Notes under the pieces: model-generated | What the model saw: only the letters and a program-made list of their open reading frames with translations | Database searches by the model: none | Told to the model about the DNA's origin: nothing | Shown: positions 9,967 to 19,488 of the stretch, in pieces | How positions within the stretch are numbered: the stretch's first letter is position 1 | How the letters are laid out: the number at the start of each line of letters is the position of its first letter | Assembly (NCBI GenBank): GCA_963846495.1 | Contig: CAWJWP010000017.1 | Coordinates: 434,001-498,000, forward strand | Origin: DASYQD01 sp963846495 | GTDB taxonomy: Bacteria > Acidobacteriota > Thermoanaerobaculia > Multivoradales > JAIOJS01 | Direction: 5' to 3' | DNA length: 64,000 nt | Position numbers and translations under genes: made by a program

Positions 9967-10368
9967 TCAACGTGGTCGTCGTGCTGCTCCTCGCGAAGAG
10001 GGGACGGGCCGGAGTGCGGCATCGTCGAGTGGTGGCTCCGGGAACGCCGGGGCGAAGCCGGCCGCGAGGAGCAGGTCGTTGCGCTCCCGCAGCGTCAGGT
10101 CCATCGACTCCGCCAGCCGTACGACGATGTTGCGGCCGGGTCGGGAGCGGCCCCGTTCGATGAAGCTCACGTGCCGCTGGGTCGTATCCGCTCGTATCGC
10201 CGACTCCAGCTGGCTGATCCGCTGGGCCGTGCGCGAACGTCGCAGCTCGGTCGGGAATCGAGACGCCAGCGCCGATCCTCGCCCACTCGGAACCTCGACA
10301 CCGTTCCCTGCCGGGAGTTGCTGCGAAGTCCGCCGCGCCGAGACGTCGCCAGTCGAGTCCCGAGTCAT
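9967..10368 (-). CDS. XRE/MmyB-type regulator, HTH part only
   Basis: 133-residue DNA-binding protein. The helix-turn-helix reads RISQLESAIRADTTQRHVSF, then IERGRSRPGRNIVVRLAESM, followed by LRERNDLLLAAGFAP, the usual start of MmyB-type regulators. The normal C-terminal ligand-binding domain (total about 260 residues) is missing: the frame ends soon after LDDAALRPVPSSRGA, by real truncation or a frameshift. Its ATG overlaps the stop of the upstream SnoaL-like gene by 3 bases (ATGA type), so the two are probably translated together. Confidence 0.75.
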   Translation of the reverse strand: MTRDSTGDVSARRTSQQLPAGNGVEVPSGRGSALASRFPTELRRSRTAQRISQLESAIRADTTQRHVSFIERGRSRPGRNIVVRLAESMDLTLRERNDLLLAAGFAPAFPEPPLDDAALRPVPSSRGAARRPR

Positions 10369-10850
10369 GCCGGTGCTGTCGCAGCGTCGAGAGACGAAGC
10401 ACCGGCGGCGATCCGGATGTCCCACTCGTGGACGCGGGTCGTGTCGAGGTAGTCCTCCCAGCGCTGGATGACGCCCCAACGAGCGTCGATGCAGATGACG
10501 AGTCGGTTGGCGTAGACCTCGTGTCCGGCGGAGTCGACCGTGTGGTCGGTGGCGCGGATCCAGGTGCGGGTCCGCCAAGGTGGTCCGTTCACGAGGATGT
10601 CCTCGATGTCGATGCGGAGTCGGGCCTCGACGAAGCGTTGGGCAAAGGCTTCGAGCTCGCTGGCCCCAACGTGGGTCGGGGTCCCGTCCACTCCGCTCGT
10701 GACCCGTCCGAACTGGCGTGACCACGAGTTGTCGCCCGGGAACCGGAGCGTTGCATTGGGTGCTGCGGCGCGGCGCAGCGGGACGTGGTCGCCGGCGTTG
10801 AGTTTGGCGACGTTCCGTCGAAGTTGGGAACGGATCAGTGCTTTGTACAT
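10365..10850 (-). CDS. SnoaL-like (NTF2 fold) protein
   Basis: About 161 residues with an alpha+beta NTF2-like pattern: MYKALIRSQLRRNVAKLNAG, ATLRFPGDNSWSRQFG, and a strand-rich C-terminus with VYANRLVICIDARWGVIQRW and LDTTRVHEWD. Such proteins are small-molecule-binding or isomerase-like enzymes in actinobacteria; the substrate is unknown. The start at 10850 (MYKAL) is likely; an ATG five codons upstream is possible. It lies upstream of, and overlaps, the XRE gene, which may regulate it. Confidence 0.7.
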   Translation of the reverse strand: MYKALIRSQLRRNVAKLNAGDHVPLRRAAAPNATLRFPGDNSWSRQFGRVTSGVDGTPTHVGASELEAFAQRFVEARLRIDIEDILVNGPPWRTRTWIRATDHTVDSAGHEVYANRLVICIDARWGVIQRWEDYLDTTRVHEWDIRIAAGASSLDAATAPA

Positions 10851-11250
10851 GTCGTCGCCTTTCATCGTTTCGTCGCGCCGGAGCTGTGAACCGTGCGGGG
10901 TCCCGTTCGACAGGACGGCGTTGGGCGTCGGCCGTCGCGGGGCCGAGTCGTCGGCGTGCGCCCGCACCCTGGCTGCCGTCGCCGTGACTGGTCGCCCTAC
11001 GTCGCACACCGGCATGACGTCCACGTTCGAGCGAACGGCGCACGTGGGCCATCCCAGATTGCTGGGCTGTTCGCCAGGGAGTAGTCGGCCGAGCTCCGTT
11101 GCTGAGACTCAGCCCACCCTCGCGGCGTTCGAGGACGGTGCTGATCGCGTTGCTCGGCATCGCCGCCAGACAGTCGATCGGCATACGTGGGCCGTCTTGC
11201 GATCACGTCAGGATGAAGCGGTGGCCGACCCCGGGACCGGTTCGCGATCG
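10851..11250. other. gene gap in block B
   Basis: About 400 bases between two minus-strand SnoaL-like genes. Long open frames exist on both strands, as expected at this GC content, but none reads as a recognisable protein and none has a convincing ribosome site. I see no RNA or repeat here. Confidence 0.4.
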
Positions 11251-11616
11251 TCAGCTGACGCCGGGCCAGCGCGACATGTCGGCATACGTGTTGTCGCGCA
11301 CGACCTTGCCGTCACGCCAGGTGAGCACGGCGCAGAACGGCAGACGCCACTCGTCGCCACGGTCGGGGTCGAGCAACACGCCCTCGACGGTGACGACGTC
11401 GCCGGCCGAGTGGGTCTGCTCGACGCGGATCGTGCGCCGGGGCGCGGCGGCGAGGACCCGCAGCTCGAACTTGCGCAGCTTCTCGTGGCCGAGCTGGACG
11501 CCGCTGAAGCTGCAGTCGGGCACGTAGAGCTCGGTGATCATGCGCTCGACGTCGGTGTTGAACGTCTCGGCCCAGCGGGCGACCAGCCCGACGTCCACCG
11601 CAGTGTGCTCGTCCAT
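11251..11616 (-). CDS. SnoaL-like / NTF2-family protein
   Basis: 121 residues with a compact NTF2-like fold: VARWAETFNTDVERMITELY, then VVTVEGVLLDPDRGDEWRLP and FCAVLTWRDGKVVRDNTYAD near the end, the usual cone-shaped ligand-pocket pattern of polyketide-cyclase or epoxide-hydrolase-like proteins. AAGGGGG lies about 5 bases before the ATG at 11616. It is divergent from the DsbA-like gene at 11698, with 81 bases between the starts that presumably hold both promoters. Confidence 0.75.
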   Translation of the reverse strand: MDEHTAVDVGLVARWAETFNTDVERMITELYVPDCSFSGVQLGHEKLRKFELRVLAAAPRRTIRVEQTHSAGDVVTVEGVLLDPDRGDEWRLPFCAVLTWRDGKVVRDNTYADMSRWPGVS

Positions 11617-11697
11617 GTCGACCCCCTTCGTCGCCGGCAGCGTAGGACTCGCCGCCGGGACGACCTGCCCTCCGGGCGCAGCGCTAGGTTCCCGCGC

Positions 11698-12374
11698 ATG
11701 TCCGACGAGTACGACGTCGAGTTCTTCTGGGATCCGGTCTGCCCATGGGCGTGGCTCACGTCGCGGTGGGTGGCCGAGGTCGCCGCCCAGCGCAACCTGC
11801 GCGTCGACTGGCGCTTCATCTGCCTGCGCCTGCTCAACGCGGCGAAGGACTACGAGCGCGACTTCCCGGCCGGCTACATCGCCGGTCACGGCAGCGGCCA
11901 GAAGCTGCTGCGCGTCGCCGCCGCGGTGCGTGATGCCGAGGGCCGCGACCCGATCGGCGACCTCTACACGCAGTTCGGCGGCGACATCCACGTCCGCGGC
12001 CGGCGCGAGGAGATCGTCGGCGACGTACGAGGCCGGGTTCCCCGACTACCTGCGCTCGGTCGGCGTCGCCGACGCCTACGTCGGCGCGGCCAACGACGAG
12101 CGATGGGACGCCGTGCTCCAGGCCGAGACCGACGAGGCGCTGAGCCGCACCGGCAAGCGACGTCGGCACGCCGATCATCAGCTTCCGGCGCGACGGCGAG
12201 ATGCACTCGTTCTTCGGGCCGGTGATCAGCAGCGTGCCACGTGGGGCCGAGGCGCTGCGCCTGTGGGACGCCGTCTGGGAGGTGGCGACGTTCCCGGGCG
12301 TCGCCGAGCTCAAGCGGTCGCTGCGCGAACGTCCGCAGCTCGCCGACAGCCTCGGCCCGGTCGAGACCAGCTGA
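11698..12374 (+). CDS. DsbA-fold oxidoreductase, CPWA motif, frameshifted
   Basis: Thioredoxin-fold DsbA-family protein. The N-terminus VEFFWDPVCPWAWLTSRWVA has a CPWA active site (single Cys), as in an actinobacterial family related to mycothiol-dependent nitroreductases. Frame slips at about 12,025 and 12,165 split it; restored, it reads AGFPDYLRSVGVADAYVG, then GTPIISFRRDGEMHSFFGPV and VPRGAEALRLWDAVWEVA, ending LADSLGPVETS. Likely a cytoplasmic thiol-dependent reductase. The family name is from memory and the precise activity is uncertain. Confidence 0.75.
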
Positions 12375-12891
12375 CGGTCGGAGGGCCGTCGGCCGGGATC
12401 CACGAGTGCCGGCCTTGACAACTCCCCTCTTGAACGGGGCTGTGTTGTACCGGACGCTCATCACCGCCGGAGTTGCGGCGATCCCGGACAGACGCAGCTC
12501 GTTCAGCTGCTGGTGGTCTCGGACACCTCGAGGGTCGGCCAATCGACCGTGAGCGTGCCGCCGTCGGGCACATCGTCCCAGTACCGGGCGAGTCGGTCGG
12601 CGGCGCGGTTAGCACGGATGAGTTGGCGGCCTGGTCGTGTGGGATGCGCCCTCGTCCGATGGGCATGTAGCCGCCGCGGAACCGGCCGCGAGCAGGTCGG
12701 ACCGCCTCCCACCAGGCCATCGGCGTCGGGTCATCGACGCGATGGAAGTGACGGTCAGACCCGGGTTGCGCCTGGTCATGGAACCGTTGTCCTGCGAGCG
12801 GCTGATGGACGTCCGCTCGGTTTCGGCGATCCCGGCGCTGCGTCTGCCGCGTGAGAGCCACATCGGATGCCACCGTGTCAGGCGGATCACG
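12375..12891. other. gap with possible degenerate minus-strand gene
   Basis: No intact gene. On the minus strand, short protein-like fragments in different frames (PMAWWEAVRPARGRFRGGY, ANRAADRLARYWDDVPDGG, then LTVDWPTLEVSETTSS) suggest a broken or heavily error-affected gene whose family I do not recognise. It may equally be chance coding-like sequence at high GC. Confidence 0.3.
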
Positions 12892-13461
12892 TCAGGCCGG
12901 AGCTCGCATGGGCCGGTATCGCAGGGCGACCGCCCCCGACCGGAACTCGTGGCGATCCACGAGCTCGAGCTGGATGCGCTCGCGCAGACCGGCGAGCAGC
13001 GTCGGCCCGTGTCCGGCGAGGACCGGCTGCACAACGAACTCGTACTCGTCGATCAGCCCCAGATCTGCCAACGCCAGGGGGAGCGTCACGCCACCCACCC
13101 ACAGGCCCTCGCCCGGCTCCTGCTTGAGCCGCTGAACCGCCTGCCCCAGGTCGCCTCGCACCAGCTCGGCGTTCCAGTCGACCTCGCTCAGCGTGCTCGA
13201 CACGACGTACTTCTTCGCTCGGTCGATGGCCTCGGCGAACGGGATCTCCCACTCGCCCATCCAGTCCGGCCACGTGCCCGAGGCCGGCTGCCGCCACGCC
13301 GACTCCATCATCTCGTAGGTCACCCGGCCGAACAGCAGGGCATCGGCTCGCTCCATCTGAGCGGTCCAGTAGCGCATCGACTCCTCGTCCGGGGGAAGCC
13401 CTGCCTCGTGGTGGCAGCAGCCGTCGAGCGTGACGTTGATCGAGTATCGAAGTGGTCTCAT
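12892..13461 (-). CDS. dihydrofolate reductase-family protein (RibD C-terminal type)
   Basis: 189 residues, the normal length for stand-alone RibD C-terminal-domain reductases. MRPLRYSINVTLDG opens the fold; LLFGRVTYEMMESAW is the nucleotide-binding helix region; KYVVSSTLSEVDWNAELVRG and GLWVGGVTLPLALADLGLID complete the Rossmann-like core; the C-terminal strand carries QLELVDRHEFRSGAVALRY. Likely an NADPH-dependent reductase of unknown substrate. A second member of the family begins at 14606 on the plus strand. Confidence 0.85.
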   Translation of the reverse strand: MRPLRYSINVTLDGCCHHEAGLPPDEESMRYWTAQMERADALLFGRVTYEMMESAWRQPASGTWPDWMGEWEIPFAEAIDRAKKYVVSSTLSEVDWNAELVRGDLGQAVQRLKQEPGEGLWVGGVTLPLALADLGLIDEYEFVVQPVLAGHGPTLLAGLRERIQLELVDRHEFRSGAVALRYRPMRAPA

Positions 13462-13690
13462 CTCGTTGCTCTCCCTTGATGCGCGCGCGCGTTCACCGGA
13501 CCGTACTCAGACGACTGCCGGCGCCGATTCTCATCGGCGCCCGCGCTTGTTGCGTCAGACAATCGGAGCAGCGATGGGAGACGCCTTCCGATCCGTCTGG
13601 CCGGGGCCCAGCCCGACGCAGTTCCGAGTGACTGACGGTGTACGACGACCTGGCGGCGGCGGCCGCCTTGCGTCGGCGATGCTGTGACGC

Positions 13691-14535
13691 ATGGAGTACG
13701 TGTCCAGAGTGCCGCGACCACCGCTGGACGGGCTGATCGACGACCTCTACTAACTGGAGGGCGCGCCGCCGTACTGCCGGCTGACACTCCCACCGATGCC
13801 GTCGGCGGTGCTCATCGTGAACCTCGGGGCGCCGTTCCGCGTCCGCGCCAGCACCGACATCGAGGCGGCCGAGTACGCCGACGGCGTCGTGATCACCACG
13901 CTAACCCAAGCCTTGGATTTCGGCTACCCGCCAGGGACGCGGTCAGTCGGCGTGCACCTCAAGGCAGGGGGCCGGCGGCGTTCCTACCGATGCCCGGGCC
14001 GAGTTGCGCGACCGGCCTATGACGGTCGAGAACGTCTGGGGCCGCCGGCGAGCGTCGAGCTGCGCGAGCGGCTGGCCGCGGCGACGTCTCCGCACGAGAT
14101 GCTGACGCTGCTCGAAGACGAGTTGCTGCGACGGTCCGCGCGACGGCCGGGCTCCCGCTCGTCCGCCACACGAGCGCGCTGCTCGCGGCGACGGCGGGCG
14201 CGGTGGCGATCGGCGAGCTCAGCGCCGCGGCCGGCGTGAGCCGCACGTACCTCGCGCAGCGCTTCACGGAGGTCGTCGGGCTGACGCCGAAGCGGCTCGC
14301 GCGGACGTACCGCTTCGCGGCCGCCGTGCGGGCGATCGACGCGGCCGGCCCGGTCGACTGGAGCGAGGTCGCGCACCGCGCCGGGGTCTACGACCAGGCC
14401 TCACTTCGGCTCACGATCTCCGTGGCCTTCACTGGGGCCTACGCCGACCCTGCACCTCGATGCCTTCGGCGACGCTTCATGCGCGAGCACCCCGGCTCAT
14501 GTGCTCGTACGTGGGCACCGCTTCCGGCCGATTGA
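13691..14535 (+). pseudogene. AraC-family regulator, multiply disrupted
   Basis: The N-terminal sensor part starts MEYVSRVPRPPLDGLIDDLY, then meets an in-frame TAA where related proteins have Tyr-Leu. It continues LTLPPMPSAVLIVNLGAPF. Further slips occur at about 13,970, 14,030, 14,150 and 14,430. The HTH part is clear: IGELSAAAGVSRTYLAQRF, TEVVGLTPKRLARTYRFA, then DWSEVAHRAGVYDQA. The last residues return to a typical RRFMREHPG tail. Either a decayed gene or an intact gene with poor base calling; the latter fits the rest of the window. Confidence 0.65.
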
Positions 14536-14605
14536 TTTCCCTACCAAGACCGTGCCTGTCCGGACACACGACGATGGACCTTCCCGAGTGGAGGAGTGAG
14601 GGCCG

Positions 14606-14803
14606 ATGGGCAACGTCGTCATGTACAGCACGGTGTCGGTGGATGGCTTCATCGCTGACGCGGGAGGACCAGCCCGGACCGCTGTTCGACTGGCTGACGA
14701 GCGGTGACGTGCCCGTTGGACGAGAGCGGCGTGTTGAAAGGCGTCGCAGACGTCCTACGACTACGTCTGGCCGTACTGGAACGAGATCGGAGTGACGATC
14801 GCC
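14606..14803 (+). pseudogene. RibD-type reductase fragment cut by a join
   Basis: MGNVVMYSTVSVDGFIAD, then (after a slip) PGPLFDWLTSGDVP and finally YDYVWPYWNEIGVTIAG form the first third of a dihydrofolate reductase-family protein. The usual continuation is absent: at about 14,803 the sequence changes to a flavoprotein and to lower GC. GGAG lies 12 to 15 bases before the ATG. Confidence 0.6.
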
Positions 14804-14812
14804 GGGAGATTC
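14798..14812. other. chimeric join between block B and block C
   Basis: The reductase frame ends at GVTIAG and the next bases read EIRTETPIAKILLRNGEAKG, the middle of a phytoene-desaturase-like protein missing its N-terminal ~230 residues. GC content and codon use change sharply here and stay changed to the right edge. No repeat, integrase or attachment site is seen at the point. Confidence 0.75.
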
Positions 14813-15606
14813 GAACCGAAACGCCGATCGCGAAAATTCTTTTGCGGAACGGCGAAGCGAAAGGCGTGGTGCTTGAGAACGGTGATGAATTCTACGCCGA
14901 CGTTATCTCATCCAGCGTCGATCCGCGTCTGACATTTATGAAGATGGTTGGCGAAGAGCATCTACCGGAAGACTTCGTCGAGGACATCAAGCGATATAAG
15001 TTTCGCGGTTCGTCCGGCAAGGTGAATCTTGCGCTCGATGCATTGCCGGATTTCAAAGCGATGCCCGGCGCGGGGCCGCATCTGCGCGGCGCAGTCTCAA
15101 TTTCGCCGAGCGTCGAATACATGGAACGCGCTTACGACGATGCGAAATACGGCCGCTTCTCAAGACGGCCCTACATCGACATGGTAATTCCGTCGCTCAC
15201 TGATCCTTCGGTTGCGCCGCCCGGCAAGCACGTCATGTCATGTTTCGTGCAGTACGCGCCGTACAATTTGAAGGAAGGGAACTGGGACGAGAAGCGCGAA
15301 GAGTTCGGCGACACCGTCATCAACACAATCGCAGAGCACGCCCCGAACATTCGAGACATCATTCTGCACCGGCAGGTCGTAACGCCGCTCGATCTTGAGC
15401 GCGAATTTGGATTGTCGGAAGGAAACATCTTTCAAGGTGAGCTGACTCTTGAGCAGCTCTTTTTCCTCCGACCCGCTCCGGGTTGGGCGCAGTATCGTTC
15501 GCCAATCAAGAACCTTTACATGTGCGGCTCGGCAACGCATCCGGGCGGCGGCATCATGGGCGCGAACGGCCGGAATGCGGCGATGATGATCTTGAAGGAC
15601 AAATAA
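14804..15606 (+). CDS. FAD-dependent oxidoreductase (phytoene desaturase-like), 5' truncated
   Basis: C-terminal ~265 residues of a CrtI/PYROXD2-type flavoprotein. Seen are VLENGDEFYADVISSSVDPR, FRGSSGKVNLALDALPDF, VEYMERAYDDAKYG and the C-terminal FAD-binding motif LYMCGSATHPGGGIMGANGR. The dinucleotide-binding N-terminus lies beyond the join. It is a close paralogue of the next gene (same order of motifs, similar length), 62 bases upstream of it, so the pair is probably a tandem duplication in one operon. Substrate unknown. Confidence 0.85.
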
Positions 15607-15668
15607 GTTTGGAGTGCGGCGGCAAGCGTTAGCGCGACGCCGCTTTGGATGATTCGAGGACCAACGGC

Positions 15669-17278
15669 ATGACTGAAACCAAAGCGCCGTCGCCGCTTCG
15701 CTCTGCCGGCGCACTCCAAAGAGTCATCATTCTCGGCTCAGGCCACAACGCGCTTGTCACCGCGTACTACCTCGCGAAGGCAGGACTGAAACCTTTAGTG
15801 TTGGAGCGCCGTGAAGCGATCGGCGGCGCATGCGTCACTGAAGAATTTCATCCGGGCTTTCGTTGTTCGACTTTGGCCGGCAGCGCCGGCCCCTTCTGCC
15901 TGAGATCGTCGATAACCTCGAACTACAAAAGCATGGCGTCGAGTTCATCAAACCTACCGTCAAAGTTTGCGCATTGAATCTGAACGGGCCGGCGATCAGC
16001 ATTTATGAAGACGCCAGACGCACGAGCGAAGAACTGGCGTCGGTGTCGTCGCGCGATGCGGCGAAGTATCCGGAATTCGTCGCGACGTTTGAGCGCATCG
16101 GTCGCGCGCTCAGACCTTTACTGACTCTGACGCCGCCGAATATCGACGCACCTTCGAAGCGCGAGTTGTGGAATCTTGGGAAACTTGGCTGGGCAGTTCG
16201 CGGGCTTGGAAAGAAAGATGAATATCGGCTGTTGCGTTACGGCCCGATGGCGGTTGCCGACCTGGCTGCCGAATGGTTCGAGACTGAGTCGTTGCGAGCG
16301 ATCGTCGCCGCCCGCGGAATTTTCGGCGCCTTCGCCGGTCCCTGGTCGGCGGGAACGTGCGGCCAAGTTCTGTTACAGGCCGCGAACGATGGCAGCGCCA
16401 TCGCCCCGGCAGCTTTCGTCAAAGGTGGCATGGGCGCTTTGACACAGGCGCTCGCGAAAGCAGCCACCGAAGCCGGAGCGGAAATTCGCACCAACACGGA
16501 AGTAGCGCGAATCGAAGTTGCCGATGGCCGAGTGTCGAAAGTTGTGCTCTCGAGTGGCGAAGAGTTGCCGGCGTGGACCTGCGTATCTTCGCATGATCCT
16601 GGCGTGACCTTTCTTGAGTTGATGGATCCGGGCGAGCTGGAACCCAGTTTCAGAAACAAGATTCAGAACTATCGCGCCGTGGGAACAGTCGCAAAAGTAC
16701 ATCTGGCGCTGTCGGCGCTGCCGGAATTTGAGAATGGCTGTGTCGAGAAGCTCTCCGGACGAATTCACATCGGTCCGGAGATTGACTATCTCGAACGCGC
16801 TTTCGACGCCGCGAAGTATGGTGAGTTCTCACCGCAGCCGTACATGGATATTACGATTCCGACGCTAACCGATTCGTCCTTAGCTCCGAACGGTGCCCAC
16901 GTGATGTCGATTCATGCACAGTTCGCGCCGTATGAGTTGAGAAAGGGGGACTGGGATTCTCGCCGGGAAGAACTGGGTGATGTGATTGTCAACGTACTGT
17001 CGGCTTATGCGCCGGACCTGAAGAAGCTGATCGTTGGCCGGCAAGTTTTGACGCCACTCGATCTTGAACGAACGTACGGGCTCAGCGGTGGCCACATTCA
17101 CCACGGCGAGATGTCTCTTGATCAGCTCTTTGCGTTCCGGCCCGTGATTGGGTACGCGCGATATCGAACACCAATCGCAGGGCTTTACCTGTGCGGCTCA
17201 GGAACGCATCCCGGCGGCGGAGTGACGGGCGCGCCGGGGTTGAATGCGAGTCGCGAGATTCTGAAGGACTTGAAATAA
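15669..17278 (+). CDS. FAD-dependent oxidoreductase (phytoene desaturase-like)
   Basis: Full-length flavoprotein of about 535 residues. The FAD P-loop is VIILGSGHNALVTAYYLAKA, followed by VLERREAIGGACVTEEFHPG; the C-terminal motif is LYLCGSGTHPGGGVTGAPG. A single frame slip at about 15,890 splits the N-terminal 75 residues from LPEIVDNLELQKHGVEF. It belongs to the phytoene desaturase superfamily, but the GxGHN motif and overall pattern are closer to PYROXD2-like oxidoreductases than to carotenoid enzymes, and no carotenoid genes are nearby. Paralogue of the preceding truncated gene. Confidence 0.85.
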
Positions 17279-17307
17279 GAGCTAAGAGCAAAGGGCAAAG
17301 AGCCCTT

Positions 17308-17394
17308 CGTCCCGCTAGGGACGAAATGTCTATAGTCACACGACCGCAAAATAATTTAGCCTCGCAAGAAGCGATGTGTCGCTTCTTGCGAGGC
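17308..17394 (+). repeat. two palindromes between convergent genes
   Basis: TTCGTCCC/GGGACGAA with a 4-base loop lies at about 17308-17327. A perfect 16-bp stem with a TGTG loop lies at 17359-17394 (arms GCCTCGCAAGAAGCGA and its complement). There is no U-tract, but the position between the oxidoreductase and the convergent permease suits a bidirectional transcription end. Confidence 0.6.
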
Positions 17395-17459
17395 TGCTTA
17401 CCCTCAAAGCGTTGCGAGTTCTATAAACATCTCGCTCCTAACGGAGCGATGAAAACATC

Positions 17460-19205
17460 CTACGCCGCGCTCTCCTTAGACATTCCAATCACGGCGCCAA
17501 TCGCAGCGAACAACAATCCAACTCCCATGAAAGCGAAGCCGATGATGGTGCGGGTGCCTTCCACGAATCCGGTACCGACTAACCGAATCCACTCGGCCGG
17601 TCCGGCGTCGTGAGGGACGATCATTAACCCCGTTGCGATTAAGAAAGATCCGAACGCCATCAGCATCAGCCACGAAGACGTGATCCGTGCCCGGCCCATC
17701 TTCTGGCCAATCTCGCTGTGCGAGTAGCCGTACGACAGATAGACCGCGAAGCCCAGCGCCAGCCAGGCGATGAAGCGCCAGTACGATCCGCCGGGCAGGT
17801 AGTAGATCAAGAACGCACATGTCACCGCGCCGAGGCCCGGCAGAAGCCATGGCCCCAGGGGGACTCTGAACGGCCGGTGGCGATGCGGATCTTTATACCT
17901 CAGAACGATCACGCCGACGCACACCAGAATGAAAGCGAAGAGCGTCCCGATGTTTGTCAGGCTGACCATCTCGTCGACGGTCGCGAACGCTGCGATGCCG
18001 CCGACGAACACGCCGGTGAGTATCGTCGTTACGTGCGGAGTCTTGAAACGTGGATGGACGGAAGCAAAAACTGAAGGCAGCAAGCCATCGCGCGCCATCG
18101 AAAAGAAAATTCTCGGCTGGCCCAACTGAAACACCAGCAGAACAGCGGTGTGCGCGACCACTGAGCCGAACGCGATCACACCGGACTGCCAACGAGCGTT
18201 GGGCGCTACTGAAGTCAGCGCGACGGACAGTGATTTGTCGAGGTCACCCTTGGACCAAGTGCTTAAAGCTTCGAAAGGCACTGCGCCGGTGAACACCGCG
18301 GCGACCGCAACGTACAGAACGGTGCAGACGATCAAGCTGGCGATAATCCCAATCGGCAAATCACGCGCCGGGTTCTTGGTTTCTTCGGCCACGGTCGAAA
18401 CCGCGTCAAATCCGATGTAGGCAAAGAAAACGACCGCGGCGCCAGTGAACGTTCCTGACCATCCCATGGGCTGGAAAGGCTTCCAGTTCTCGACCATCGT
18501 CGACGGCGAGACGAAATAGAGCATCAAGGTGATGAAGAACAACAACACGATGATCTTGATCGCGACCATCCCGGCGTTGAAGTTGGCGGACTCTTTGATT
18601 CCCCACACGAGCACGATCGTGACCAGGGCGACGATGCCGAAGGCGGGCGCATTAAAAACGATTGAGTACCCAAATAAGTTCGGCGCCGCCGCAAGCACTT
18701 CAGGAGTTGCCGTGCGATAGTTGTTAACCAGCCATTCAGGCAGCGTGATGCCTATTGTCCTAAGGAACTCATTGAAGTAACCGGCCCAGCTAATCGCCAC
18801 CGCGACGTTTCCGATGGCGTATTCGATGATGAGGTCCCAGCCGATAATCCAGGCGACGACTTCACCCAGAGTCGCGTACGAGTATGTGTAAGCCGAACCG
18901 GAGATCGGCACCATCGACGCAAGCTCGGCGTAGCACAACGCGGTGAAGCCGCAGACGACGGCCGTAATTACGAAGGACAGCATCAACGACGCGCCGGCGC
19001 CGGGCCTTACCAGAAGGCCTTCGAGAGTTTTCTCGCCGGCCGCCGCCGTTCCAACCGTCGCAAAGATTCCTGCGCCGATGATCGCGCCGATGCCGATTAG
19101 CGTGACGTCCAAAGCACCCAACGTCCGCTTCAAGGAAAACTGTGGCCCGCCGGCGGCCGCCAAAATGTCGTCCAGATTTTTCGTGCGAAAGATTCCGCGC
19201 AGCAA
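17460..19205 (-). CDS. APC-family amino acid permease
   Basis: 581-residue inner-membrane transporter with about 12 to 14 hydrophobic segments. The first helix carries the substrate-binding signature LIGIGAIIGAGIFATVGTAA. LSFVITAVVCGFTALCYAEL and MVPISGSAYTYSYATLGEV follow. The conserved FFAYIGFDAVSTVAEETKNP identifies the cationic amino acid transporter (CAT/YfnA-like) branch. Likely cation-coupled uptake of amino acids. The N-terminal FRTKNLDDIL leader is typical of the branch. The intact frame contrasts with many damaged neighbours. Confidence 0.92.
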   Translation of the reverse strand: MLRGIFRTKNLDDILAAAGGPQFSLKRTLGALDVTLIGIGAIIGAGIFATVGTAAAGEKTLEGLLVRPGAGASLMLSFVITAVVCGFTALCYAELASMVPISGSAYTYSYATLGEVVAWIIGWDLIIEYAIGNVAVAISWAGYFNEFLRTIGITLPEWLVNNYRTATPEVLAAAPNLFGYSIVFNAPAFGIVALVTIVLVWGIKESANFNAGMVAIKIIVLLFFITLMLYFVSPSTMVENWKPFQPMGWSGTFTGAAVVFFAYIGFDAVSTVAEETKNPARDLPIGIIASLIVCTVLYVAVAAVFTGAVPFEALSTWSKGDLDKSLSVALTSVAPNARWQSGVIAFGSVVAHTAVLLVFQLGQPRIFFSMARDGLLPSVFASVHPRFKTPHVTTILTGVFVGGIAAFATVDEMVSLTNIGTLFAFILVCVGVIVLRYKDPHRHRPFRVPLGPWLLPGLGAVTCAFLIYYLPGGSYWRFIAWLALGFAVYLSYGYSHSEIGQKMGRARITSSWLMLMAFGSFLIATGLMIVPHDAGPAEWIRLVGTGFVEGTRTIIGFAFMGVGLLFAAIGAVIGMSKESAA

Positions 19206-19488
19206 GGTTCGTCGTCTCCTTCAGCCGGATTTAAATACGATCGCGATGAAAGTCGCGCGGAGAATAACAAAGAAACCAAAAACGGCAAAGAGCAAAGAGC
19301 TAAGAGCCAAGAGCGAAGAGCAGCCAAGGGGCGAAGAGCGAAGGGCAAAGGGTAAGGCGCAAAAGCGACTACGCAGCTGCTTCCGTTTCTTACCTCTTAC
19401 CTCTTCGCGCTTAAGCTCTGACCTCTTTCCGCTTTGCTCTTTCCGCTTTGCTCTTTTAGACTTCGATTGAATTACATTCTGAGCCGAA
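19206..19488. repeat. low-complexity purine-rich intergenic DNA
   Basis: About 19,264-19,350 is built of degenerate AAGAGC/AAGAGCTAAGAGCC-like words, and 19,380-19,450 of pyrimidine-rich counterparts (CTTACCTCTTAC, CTCTTTCCGCTTTG). The two halves are roughly complementary and could fold together. No gene is seen; presumably the promoters of the two divergent flanking genes are here. Confidence 0.5.

Noticed and set aside
17359..17394. Rho-independent terminator
   Set aside because: The stem is excellent but no U-tract follows on either strand, so it is listed as a palindrome only.
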